From Marsupella aquatica (Eukaryota > Marchantiophyta): 64,000 nucleotides of DNA. The DNA lies in contig OZ316898.1 in the NCBI GenBank assembly GCA_973895155.1, positions 4,402,001 through 4,466,000 of the forward strand, written 5' to 3'. Under the pieces are notes generated by a model. That model saw nothing but the letters and a program-made list of their open reading frames with translations. It did no database searches and was not told the origin of the DNA. Positions within the stretch are counted from its first letter, which is position 1, and each line of letters begins with the position of its first letter. This document shows, one piece after another, positions 47,141 through 57,572 of the stretch. Both the position numbers and the translations under genes were made by a program.

Positions 47141-49173
47141 AAGCCTATAGGCTATGGGATCCTATTGCTTGTAAGCTCGTTGTCAGTAGGGATGTTTCCT
47201 TCAATGAATCCAGATTATTGAAGGAGGGGGAGAATACTCAGGTCTCCCGTACTGACAAAGGAAAATCTCCTATCCCGGATCTCGTTGAGGGGGAGATTGG
47301 TTATGAGGTGCATGACCGGAGAGAAGGAGTTGCTCCAATTATGGAGCTGGTTCCTGTGCCAGAGGAACCAGAGGAGTTTGTTGATGCTGGTGAGCAACAA
47401 GTGGATGCTGTTGAGCTTCAAATTGTACCAGCACACGCAGATCAACCGGAGTCATCGGCTAGAAGAACATCTGGTCGCACTGTACGCGCTCCATCAAGGT
47501 ATGGACAGTGGGTTGATTCATCTCAACTGCAAGAGGATGATTTTACAGCTGATGATGAGGGTGATGCGTTAATTTTGGAAGAAGGAGAACCTTCTTCATT
47601 TCATGAGGCAAGTGCTTCAAAAGAGAAGCAGAAGTGGACTGCAGCAATGCAAACGGAGATGCAGTCACTAAAGGACAACAAAACTTGGGAGCTTGTTAAG
47701 CTGCCTAAGGGTCAGCAAGTGGTGGACAGCAAGTGGATTTACAAGCTGAAGGATAATTCCATAGGAGGTGGATCGAAGGTCTACAAGGCTAGATTGGTAG
47801 CAAAGGGATTCACACAAGAGAAAGGTGTGGATTACAATGAGGTCTTCTCACCAGTTGCTAAGTACTCTACAATACGACTATTGTGTGTACTTGTTGTAAT
47901 GTTTGGTCTGCTCCTAGATCAGATGGATGTTGTCACAGCTTTCCTCTATGGCACATTGGAAGAGGTGATCTTCATAAGACAACCGCTAGGTTTTGTGAAG
48001 AGAGGACAGGAGGAATTGGTTTGCAGATTGCTGAAATCCTTGTATGGGTTGAAGCAGTCACCAAGACAGTGGAACAAGCGGTTTGACGATTGGATTCGGT
48101 CACAAGGTTTTCACAGAAGTGTATTTGACCCTTGTGTGTATTTGAAACCGGTGAAGAATGTTGTCTTTGGGTTCATTGTTTTAGTACTTTATGTGGATGA
48201 CATGCTAATTGCAGCCAAGGATAGGTCTGAGATTGTTAAGCTCAAGGCACTGCTTAGTGCAGAGTTTAAGATGAAGGACTTAGGGCCAGCTAAGAGGATT
48301 TTGGGTATGGAGATCACTAGGGACTTGGAGGCTGGCAAGCTATGGTTGACGCAGAGCAGTTATGCGAGGAAGGTAATTGCAAGGTTCAACATGGAGAATA
48401 GCAAGCCAGTAAGTACCCCGTTGGCTCCACACTTCAAGTTATCATCAGCGTTCTGTCCTACGGATGACACAGAGAAGGGGTTGATGTCAAAGGTTCCATA
48501 TGACAAGGCAGTGGGGAGTCTCATGTATTTGATGACTTGCACTAGACCTGATCTTGCCATGGCTATGGGCAAGGTGAGCAGGTACATGTCGAATCCAGGG
48601 AAGGTACACTGGGAAGCAGTGAAGTGGATTATCAGGTACTTGAAGGGTACCGTGGATCATGGTCTTTTATTTGATGCGAATGCAAAGAATGCTAGATCAT
48701 TGATTGGCTATGTAGATTCTGACTATGGACAAGATTTGGACCGAAGGAGATCAACAACAGGATACGTGTTCACACTTGGCGGTGGATGCATAAGTTGGAG
48801 GTCTACTTTGCAGAAGTGTATTGCTCAGTCTACTACAGAAGCGGAGTATGTTGCAGCTGCGGAAGCAGCAAAGGAAGCGATTTGGTTGGATAGACTTATC
48901 ACTGAAATGGGATTGCCACAGGGGAATGTGAAGCTCCATTGTGATAGTCAAAGTGCGCTCCACCTTGCTGTGAACCAGGTGATGGACAGCAGAGTGAAGC
49001 ACATTGACGTCAGGTACCATTTTATCAGGCAGGCTGTGTCTGATAATTTGTTTGAGCTAGTCAAGATTGATGGTAAACTCAACCCGGCTGACGCATTTAC
49101 CAAAGTGATTCCTTTGGAGAGTTTCTCTAGACACCGTGACGTATTGCAGGTTTTGCAATTGCATCACAAGTAG
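47110..49173 (+). pseudogene. pol: Copia Pol, part 2: reverse transcriptase and RNase H
   Basis: From about 47131 this frame continues Pol after the frameshift (DGVKAYRLWDP...LVVSRDVSF). An acidic linker follows, then the reverse transcriptase with WIYKLKDNS, KARLVAKGFTQEKGVDYNE, LDQMDVVTAFLYGTLEE and the catalytic LYVDDMLIA, then RNase H (GYVDSDYGQDLDRRRSTTGY, STTEAEYVAAAEA, DSQSALHLA). It ends in TAG at 49171-49173. All major RT and RNase H motifs look intact. Without an in-frame link to integrase it could only be expressed through frameshifting or not at all. Confidence 0.9.
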
Positions 49174-49353
49174 AGTTTTCTTAAACATTCATTGTAATTA
49201 CTGATATATGCTCTTCCTCATTCCTATGTATTAGGCTACGACTTAGTTCTGGTTTGCTCTAGTTAGAGAGGGAAACCGGTTTGGTTTCTGTCCAGAACTT
49301 CCCGCTGAGGGATCATATACATTGGCAGTATTACTCTCCCCTAGACCAGAGTC

Positions 49354-49363
49354 AAGGGGAAGA
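49354..49363 (+). promoter_or_regulatory. Polypurine tract
   Basis: AAGGGGAAGA lies immediately before the 3' LTR (one T intervenes). It primes plus-strand DNA synthesis in LTR elements. Confidence 0.85.
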
Positions 49364-49364
49364 T

Positions 49365-49731
49365 TGTTGGGTATTTACTCTTACGTCTAGGTTAGGTATG
49401 ACGTGGTTGGTACAACAACGTGGGTTGGTACAACTACGTGGTTAGGTACAACTATGTGGTTAGGTACAACTAAGTTGCACACTATATCATAAGAGGCATG
49501 TGTGCTTGGAGAGGTAGAACCAAGGCTCATTGTTATGGAGCCACTTGAGAGATAGGGAGAGCTTACACTGTGGAGACTCGGTATAGCCGACGGGCTTAGA
49601 GTTCAGTAAAGCTCTCTTGTGTGTTCCCGTGGACGTAGCCTCAAGGAGGTGAACCACGTATCTCTTGTGTCGACTATTGTGCGTTGGATGGTTCATGGGC
49701 TTGCCGTTGCGATCGTCGTCTATGCTCAACA
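49365..49731 (+). repeat. 3' LTR (367 bp)
   Basis: Apart from one T/C change (GAGACTTGG versus GAGACTCGG) it is identical to the 5' LTR except that it holds four rather than nine 18-bp units. The 90-bp length difference equals exactly five units. Confidence 0.95.
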
Positions 49732-50412
49732 GTTGGTCCATTGGAAGTTTTGGTGCATATATATAATACAAGTTTGCATTACTCAGACTCAACTTGTACA
49801 CCTTGGAAATTTTGTCATGCTATTGTATGAATTGTACATATGTGTCTCATTGCAACTAGTACAGTGAAAGGTGGCATTAATAGTGCAGTGGATTCTCACT
49901 GGAAAATGTAAACTTGTGACTCGAGTTGTGCCACTTTCACCCATGCGCTATGATATTCAACGTACTCTTTGCGTGAATTAAAAATGCATTTCAATATATA
50001 GTAAGTGATTGGATGCCAAAGACCAAAGGCAAAGTGAACCAATGAAATTTTTTACTTATTGCATGGCAAACTGAACTTGTCATACTGGTCATATATATCT
50101 AGTTGTCCTTAATGGACACTACATTTGGATTGACTTCTGCTGGCGTCCTTACGGTGGACGACACTCCTGCAAAAAAAGTTCATAGAATTTGATCAAAATT
50201 GGGTGACATTGCCCAGGCCTGGCTGGAACCTAAGTGTATATTTCCAATAATCCCCATTGTTGTTTGGCTTAGAGGGGCGTTAAGCACTCGTGATTGTGAG
50301 GCCTGTGTGAGAGCATCTTCTAGTGGGAATGGATCGGAGCGCATGCTTGAGTTTTGTGGTTCTTGCCGGCCTTGGCGGTTGTGGGGGCGACTATTTTGTG
50401 TGTGCGCTTGGT

Positions 50413-51086
50413 CTATGCACTGGAATTGACTTTATGTCCGTCGGTGCGGTCTGTCAAAGCATGGCACATGTCTGCCAGCGCGTCTATGGACTCCTCAAAT
50501 TTGGCCTGGAATGACAGTGGTTTCTCCTTTCTCTTTGCGTGGACTTTGTTAGGTGCATTTTCTCTTGACACTAAATTTTGCAAGTCTCCCTCTAGGTATG
50601 GAGCCTGGTTCTCTTTGTTGTTCTTGTCATTGGCCTTTCCCTTGCGCTTCCGTGTGGTTTTTGTGCCCATCAATTTGTCAACCCTGCCTCATTTCCTAAC
50701 GGTAGTTCTATCAATACCTTCGGCTGGAGTGAGTCATGGCTCGACTGTCTCTCTAGCTTTCCCACGTTTTCTTGTGCCTCCCTCTTGAGAATGGATTCCA
50801 CCCAATGTTTCAAGTCAGCCAAAGCTTGCTTAGCCAGGGTTGGGTGGTACGAGATGGAGTCATAACATTTTTGTACGACGAAAGGCGGTGATACCTTGAT
50901 ATCCTGCGTGACATCCGCGGATCCTACCTCCCAAATATCCTCATTGTCATATGTGAAAGTGATATTGCCTACCACCATGGGCAATGTTGGATTATCTCCT
51001 TTGCTGACATTGAAGTGGTGGTCTAGGCCACCCGAAAAAGAGCCAAATTTGGTTCCCAGCTGATGGAGAATTTCCAACTCAGGCAT
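50413..51086 (-). pseudogene. Unidentified transposon-associated fragment with frameshift
   Basis: On minus, a frame from 51086 to 50670 (about 138 codons; starts MPELEILHQLGTKFGSFSGG) is followed after a one-base shift by a second frame to 50413 that begins with a basic cluster TRKRKGKANDKNNKENQ, a likely nuclear localisation signal. No family is recognised. It could be the end of the nearby MULE transposase gene, separated by the LTR-like relic, or an independent accessory gene. Codon-like sequence across the shift suggests a broken gene rather than chance frames. Confidence 0.3.
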
Positions 51087-51138
51087 CTTTTATGTAAGCA
51101 ACAGAACTTTGATCTGCACATGAAACCCAAGGGCCCGC

Positions 51139-52320
51139 TGTCGTAAGGAATTAGAATATATAAAGAATAACTTGGTTTTATATAAAAGTAGAGATTTTCA
51201 GTAAAATTTATATGGTAACAAATAGATTTTTGGTTTTTACCAAGTAAAATTATAAGTCCCGGTAACTTTCAAGACCTACCATAGTAAATAGTAATTTCTA
51301 GAATTTACCATAGTAAAAAGAAAAATTCTAGTAACTTTTAGAATTTACCATGGTAAAAAGCAAGTTCTAGAATTTACCGTGGTAAAAAAATAAAATCTAG
51401 TAAGTTCTAGTAAAGTCTAGTATCTTCTAGGATACTCTTGTAAAGGGACCAGTGTGGTCTGACTCCAACTATAAATAAGAGGGAGGCTCGCCCTCCCAGG
51501 GGAGTCTATTTTCAGTATTTTAAGCGTATGAGTGTGAGGATAGAGAGTGTGTAGAGTGCATATTATGTGCATTTGCATTGAAGGAATGCTTGAACATCGG
51601 TTCTAGGACTAACGGAATGGCTATGCCGCCGGTTTCTATGGTGGAAGGGTTCTAAGTTTCTTGATTCTTGGTCATGGAAGGCATTGCCACCACTTGAGTA
51701 CCTTGAAGATGGAGCTTTGAATCTGGCAAGGTCGGCTATGCCGCCAATACCATAGATATAATGTCTGCAAACCTGTGATCAAGTAGGGACGGCTCTGCCG
51801 CTGAACGCAAATTCAGAATTTGCGTTCTACAGTGAGCATTAAGTTGATAGTAAAGAGGAAGGTAGGTATTAGGCAGATTCTTACACGAAAGTTTGGGGAA
51901 GAAGGATACACTGCAATTATCGTATTGTCGGATCCATTAATACTATATAGATGCACAGATGGGGATGTGAGTATATTTATAATAGTGTAATAGATGAGAG
52001 ATCATAGCCGAGAGTTGAAAGAAGTATGTAGAGAAGATTATCACTTGGGAGAGAGATTTGTGGAGTGTGGGCCTGGCCCCGACTACTCTGGTGTTATTGC
52101 TAATATGTAGAGTAGATCACACATATCTCTTGGTACCAAAAGTGCTTAGGAGTCCTTGTGGAAAAGGGTACGCCCTTCCTACCCAGTTTATCTGGAGAAA
52201 ACTGCAAGAGGCACAGAGAAACCCAAGGAACTTGAGAAATGGTCGGGAATGGACAAGGCTCTCAAGGGAATTAGTTCTAAGCATGAGGTCTTTTACAAGT
52301 GATAAATAGCATAATTAGCA
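51139..52320 (+). mobile_element. LTR-like relic (low confidence)
   Basis: This non-coding stretch separates the fragment at 50.4-51.1 kb from the MULE SWIM exon. It has promoter-like and LTR-like traits: TATAAATA at 51470-51477, followed by a GGGAGGCTCGCCCTCCC hairpin at 51481-51497; AT-rich repeats of TTCTAGAATTTACCATGGTA at 51280-51430; four copies of GGCTATGCCGCC-type sequence spaced 54-61 bp; and a TTGGTACCAAAAG stretch near 52121 that resembles a decayed tRNA-Met primer-binding site. Exact ends and a target duplication could not be established. Confidence 0.3.
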
Positions 52321-52459
52321 CATGCAGTCAGACACCCAACGTGTTCTTGAGAGCTTACTATTCCCAGGATACCGCCGTGGATGAGAAGGTGCATGGTATG
52401 CCTGATGGAAAGACCAGAATTGCATTGTAAGTAAATAAATTATTGATTACTACTCTATT

Positions 52460-54971
52460 TTACCTGATGTTTGCATGCATTTCCCTGAAGTGAAACCCGC
52501 ATGTACATGAGTAGGTGTCCTTGTCCCAGTCTATGACTACATGTTCCTTGGGATCCACACCCAAATTGTTTGATGATGTGCTCCGAACTGAGGCGCGGCT
52601 GGCCAAACCACAATGAAAAGTGGTGACGTAGTCATCTGGGATACCCTTAGCGCAATGTATAGACTTGTGCATGTGCCCTTCAATGGCCCTGTTCCTAATG
52701 CAGCCCTGGAATTTATCAGCACAAATGCACCAATAGTGATTCTCAAGCACTCTTAGTTGCCCAAGTAGCCAAGGTATGGAGCGACCTGTAATACTGTACC
52801 AACCAGCCTTCAACTCCATCTTTAGAGTGTGATCAATGCCAGCGCTCAATACCCCCGTTTGTGTTCTGGTTGGCGTGATTGTAAGCTCATAACTTCACTG
52901 CCCAACTACACATTTTGTTGTGCCATTCTCGTTTGTAATAAATGTCCACCGATCCATGAAAGGCTTCAGAATCTTCACTCAAATCTGTAGGGAACATTAT
53001 GCTCTCGTTAGGCAGACAGCCCTATAGACTGAGTTATAGACTTCAGGACTTGTTTGAAATGATTGTCACATGGAGGAAGAAATAGTTGAACTCACCTGGC
53101 CCGTTTGAATACATGATAGTCCCTGAATCAGCATTAATCTGGGCTTTCGCAAATGGGCAAAAGACTTTCAAGATGATGTTCTTTGTCCAGGCCCTTCAAA
53201 CGTGCCAGGTGCAGAAAGTAATATGCACATCCGGGAATTATACCTGCCTGAATGAATGAAGGAAACAAGAACACATTTCATTAATTACCGTGCATGTGCC
53301 GGTTTTCATTGATGTGCAGCGGAATTTGTCATGAAATGCTTATGTTACACAGCCAATAAGCGGAATAATATACCTGATATATTGCTGCCTGCTCCTTGTC
53401 AGCTACGTCAATTATCCAACAGGTTGGCGTCCAAGGGAGGGTGAGATTCATTTCAGCCCTCTTGGCATTGACACGATCCTTCAGGGCATTCAAAGCTCGG
53501 CTAACATGCACAACTTTGTACGTTTGCATCAATGCAAAAGCAACGGGAATGGCATTCTAGAATTTGTCAAAGACAACAACCGTGTAAAAAGGAAATTGCA
53601 AAACAAAAAATCCCACCAAAACCCCAGAATTATCAGGTGGATGAATGTCACACACAACTACAGTAGGGTATTTGAATCTTACTTGATACATGGTTATGCC
53701 TTAGTTACCCCAGGTGATTGGTGCCAAACGTGGCATCAAATGCTACTGGCTCGTCATGCCCAAGTTGGGCTAGCTTCTTTTGTTGCCAAGGAGACGATCA
53801 CATGAGAATGAAAGGCTGGTTTTCTGCTTTCACTTGAGGCTGATACAAGAGAAGTTGCTCTTCATTCTGAAGGACCCAGAGTTTTGTGGCTTGTGCTTCG
53901 TCCAAGCAATAGTTGGGTTCATGCCGTCGCATACAATCCCGCATAGTTTGCACGTCCCTAGGAGTGAGCTGCATGTCTCTGGACATGATCACATCAACAT
54001 CCTCATCCAGGTGCTCCTTATGCCACCTAGTAAGAATTTCCTTGAAATGTGCATCGACAATTGCCCTGGCAGTCAAGCCTGCCCTCAAGTATCATTCGAT
54101 TTTGGTCCTCAGCTTCAACAAGATTCTTGGAGCAATATGTGCATTTGATTCAAAGGCTGTGGGGTCTTTCAGGCCATGGCAAATGTTACCACGCCTGTCC
54201 AAGTGATCTTTCCGGATCCACTTGATCAATACAGCCCCAGGTCGATCTTCATATTTTGTGGAGGTAAATGAATATCTGCAGCCATGACGTACAGACATTC
54301 TTGCATGATGAAATCCAAGCGGAGGGCGAGTGACAGTTTCTTACCCAACTTCAAAACAACAAAAGGTAGTAATCCCAATGCAAACATTGTAATTCTGAGC
54401 CCAGAAATAGAGGTTCACCTGTTAATGTTTTCTTCTTCAGAAAGATCCCTGTTTTGTTGCATTTGAGTTTGTCTGGTACCTTGGTCAATTTCCAGCCTCG
54501 ATAATCCTCAGGCCCATAACACCAGCAATATAACATAGTTGTCTTCACCAAAGGACCGATCTTGGAGATGCGGTTCTCTACCATCTGTCGGGTAGTGAAC
54601 TGTGTATGGAAGTAGTCCCGCATATTCTCACCCCAAATGGAATCTTTCAGTCTTCCCTCTGGAATCCAAGCATAATCAAATTTTGAACCAAACCATTCAA
54701 GAGCAGTAAGTTCAAATTCACCAGGACACGGATTCTGAATTTGGTCACATCTCAAATATTCAGAGTGGCTTTTGCGCATGGGTGGAGTTATTGGTGGCAC
54801 ATACTCATTGTTAACCTCATCGTGGATAGTAAGGCCACGTAGATGCTCCAACAGAACCTCCAATGCATCTGGTTGCACAATTTCCTCTCTGGAAATGTGC
54901 AGCTCTTCACTGGTGCCCCCGCAAGTTGTTGTGTCAATTTGCCAAAGATCAAGGCCCATTGAGCAAACCAC
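52460..54971 (-). pseudogene. MULE transposase with SWIM-like domain, decayed
   Basis: Several minus exons are recognisable. 54971-54428 gives an N-terminal region (WGENMRDYFHTQFTTRQMVE, GPEDYRGWKLTKVPDK). About 54298-53720 carries GCRYSFTSTKYED, the HLDRRGNICHG basic motif and, beyond a stop, SPWQQKKLAQLGHDEP and FDATFGTNHLG, the first catalytic block of Mutator-like DDE transposases. About 53590-53380 has VVVFDKF and NAIPVAFALMQTY across another stop and the block TPTCWIIDVADKEQAAI. About 53250-53140 gives GCAYYFLHLARLKGL. 52849-52460 ends YSCTCGFHFREMHANI, a SWIM-like finger missing one Cys. In-frame stops are TGA 54092-54094, TGA 53798-53800 and TAG 53557-53559; an intron acceptor near 53580 seems lost. 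The family cuts and pastes DNA with 8-11-bp target duplications. This copy is dead. Confidence 0.75.
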
Positions 54972-55494
54972 TTCAGGTGCTTAGAGTAAAACATGAAACG
55001 TTTACTCTATTTAAAATGCAAATTAACTGAATCTTGCAGTCACCAGTGATCTGGACACTTATTGGCTACGGTATGGACAAAACTGCAAACAATAGCGGCC
55101 AGCAAATTTGGGTGTTTGGGCTCCAGTCTATCCTAACTTTGTTAGTCCATGTGAGCTTCACGGTTCCAGTCCATCTGAAGTTTGATAGTCTATCTGGGTT
55201 CACCAACAACATGCATGTCCATATAGCTAGTGCTTGACTATTTTTAACTTATTGAAAAACATATAAAAACTAAGTTAATCTATCATTTCTAAATTTATTA
55301 AAATACAAATTTTACATAAGATAATGGAAATAAAAAGTAACTGTATAACTTGCCATGATGAGAAGAGCATGGGAATTGAAACCCAGTTAAAATAGTCAAC
55401 CTTAAACTCTGTGCCCAGGACAAGGAGGCGCAGGCCAGAGGAGGTTATGGATCATGGGAATGTCAGAATGATTTTTTTGTGAAATATAATATAA

Positions 55495-55700
55495 GGTACA
55501 TATGTTGCATAGAAGATCTATGTGACATAGTGGTAGAGTCCATGAGGTCGTGAGTTCAAATCGGGCACAATACAGTTTTTCTTTACCCGTCAATTAATGG
55601 CGGAGAAAAGGTGGCAGAGAAATAATTGAACTTAAAGGGGTTTGATAGAACCCAACATGGAATAATATATGTAACATACTTAGGGGGTTCAAGTAATTTG
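55495..55700 (+). mobile_element. Possible second tRNA-derived SINE
   Basis: An A-box-like TGACATAGTGGTAGAG (about 55522-55537) and B-box-like GAGTTCAAATC (about 55552-55562) have tRNA-like spacing. They are followed by unrelated sequence in which no protein is seen. No flanking target duplication was found, so the ends are guesses. It could instead be a decayed tRNA gene. Confidence 0.35.
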
Positions 55701-55796
55701 CACCTAGAAAAAATAACAAGGAAGTCAGCCATGGGAGCCCCAAATTAAAATTAAAGTAATCACCAAAACAAATTGGAGTTGGGAGACTCAAACAGT

Positions 55797-55972
55797 GATT
55801 GTTAGTACCATAAGGGGAAGTCGTAAAAATACACTAGGCTTTCATTTCCAATTATTCTAGAGTTTTTGTGTGTGTTGCGGGGCGGATTGTTAGTACCATA
55901 AGGGGAAGTCGTAAAAATACACTAGGCTTTCACTTCCAATTATTCTAGAGTTTTTGTGTGTGTTGCGGAGCG
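55797..55972. repeat. 88-bp tandem duplication
   Basis: GATTGTTAGTACCATAAGGG...TGTGTTGCGG is present at 55797-55884 and again at 55885-55972 with only about two or three differences, so it is recent. Confidence 0.9.
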
Positions 55973-57000
55973 TCTTGTGCTTTCTCTTTATTCAGTATTT
56001 TTCCTTTCACTTCTGAATATTCTTGTTAAATTATTATGAAAACAAGTATTTGCTGTGGAGAGTCTTGTACTTTGTACTTTCCCTTTAGTTAGTTGTTTTT
56101 TCTTTCCGTTTGTTTTGGATTGAACTTTTCTTGTTTTGGCTTGAACTTTTCTTTTTCCTTTTGGTTGTCAACATTTTGGGAGATTCTCATCTTGGACCTT
56201 GCGCCCCTCCCCTTCATTTCGAATTGACTCGACTTAGTCGAGGTTCTGTATATCATGTTGGAGGAGAGATGGTGACTGTTATATGGTGAATCCATCTTCC
56301 AGTATTTTGTCTTATTCAAACTTCTTTTCTTGTGTATTTTAATTCAATGTGTCTTACCAAGGTGCATCCCTTGTATACTTTAGATTTTGAATTTAATCTG
56401 GCATCCCTCCAAATTTTTCAATTCCTTGCTATACTTTTGATCATCCACCCTTTAACAAAGCATGGAAGTTCTAGTCCTTATTCTGATGAGTGAAGAAGAA
56501 ATGATCTAATTAAAGTGCACTCCTCATGTCTTTAAGTTCTACTCATGGTTTTGTGTCCTAAATTTATGGTTTTAATTCATTTGAGTGTCATTAACTAAGA
56601 TAAGCACATTAATATCTTTACTGGTGGATAGTATGTGCAGAACCCAATACCATAGACTTAGTTATATCATGTGTATTTTTACTCTTGTACTTTATGTGCA
56701 CAACTTTTCAATGTCACGCTTCCTAATCAATGTACTATTTATATTTGTCACAAATTAGATCATCTGTATTTCACTAAAAACTTAAACTTTTTGCTAGAGG
56801 ACAAAATAACTTTTCTTGTTCCAGGATGAGTATGCTATATGGAGGTTCTTGAACTGTATATCATGTTGGAGGAGAGATGGTGACCTTTTTGCATCGTGTG
56901 TTCTTGGCACTGGCGTACAGATTGTAAAGGTTGTCAACAACACATTTCCCTAGGCTATGTTACTTCTGATTGAGTTCATCTGAAAGTCTATATCTATCTA
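55973..57000. other. AT-rich spacer
   Basis: No supported gene. A phrase CTGTATATCATGTTGGAGGAGAGATGGTGAC occurs at about 56246 and again at about 56855, a short dispersed duplication. Confidence 0.4.
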
Positions 57001-57118
57001 TCGATATCTTCTATACAATACGCTGTCCAAGTAGACTCTTCATGACCTACTCAGTCGCTATCGATATCTTCTATACAATACGCTGTCCAAGTAACTCTTC
57101 ATGACCTACTCAGTCGCT
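57001..57118. repeat. 60-bp tandem duplication
   Basis: TCGATATCTTCTATACAATA...CATGACCTACTCAGTCGC occurs at 57001-57060 and 57061-57118; the second copy lacks two bases (GTAGACTC versus GTAACTC). It lies about 450 bp upstream of the fucosyltransferase start. Confidence 0.92.
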
Positions 57119-57572
57119 TTCCAGGTAGACTGTTAATGGCCAACTCAATAGAGTGAAGCCACTGTAATTTCTCCCTTAACACAAAAACGTTTAGTGCCTG
57201 CCAGTATTCGTCCATTTCTTGATTTCCCTACTCGCTCATTTGAATTTTAACATGAATTTTAACATGCATTGTGGTTGTTTCTTCTATCCAGAACTTGTTC
57301 AAGCTGGATGCACACGAACGAGTAAGGTCGCGTGATAGCAGCTGAGAGCGAACAACATTGCGATCGTGACGAACATGCAATGACATCCGTGTGGTTGAGT
57401 TCGCCAATTCATATTGAAATGTGAGCCAAGAAGAGTTTGAAGAGGCATCCATACTCGATTTGTGTATGTTGAGATAGAGTTTACTAGCTCATGTATATAC
57501 ATGGTCTCTTCAAAATAGCATTGACAGACTAGACCTCGAGCAGCGTTTTTTAGCTTTGTCTTTACAGTCATT

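Larger units (their letters stand above)
43256..49731 (+). mobile_element. Ty1/copia LTR retrotransposon, recent but coding-defective
   Basis: A complete element lies between 5-bp target duplications GTTGG (43251-43255 and 49732-49736). LTRs start TGTTGGG and end CAACA. A primer-binding site complementary to initiator tRNA-Met follows the 5' LTR, and a polypurine tract precedes the 3' LTR. Gene order gag, protease, integrase, reverse transcriptase, RNase H is the copia order. The LTRs differ by one substitution and a change in minisatellite copy number, so insertion is very recent. The coding region has a stop between gag and pol and a frameshift between integrase and reverse transcriptase, so the copy was probably mobilised in trans or broke very recently. 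Confidence 0.97.
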
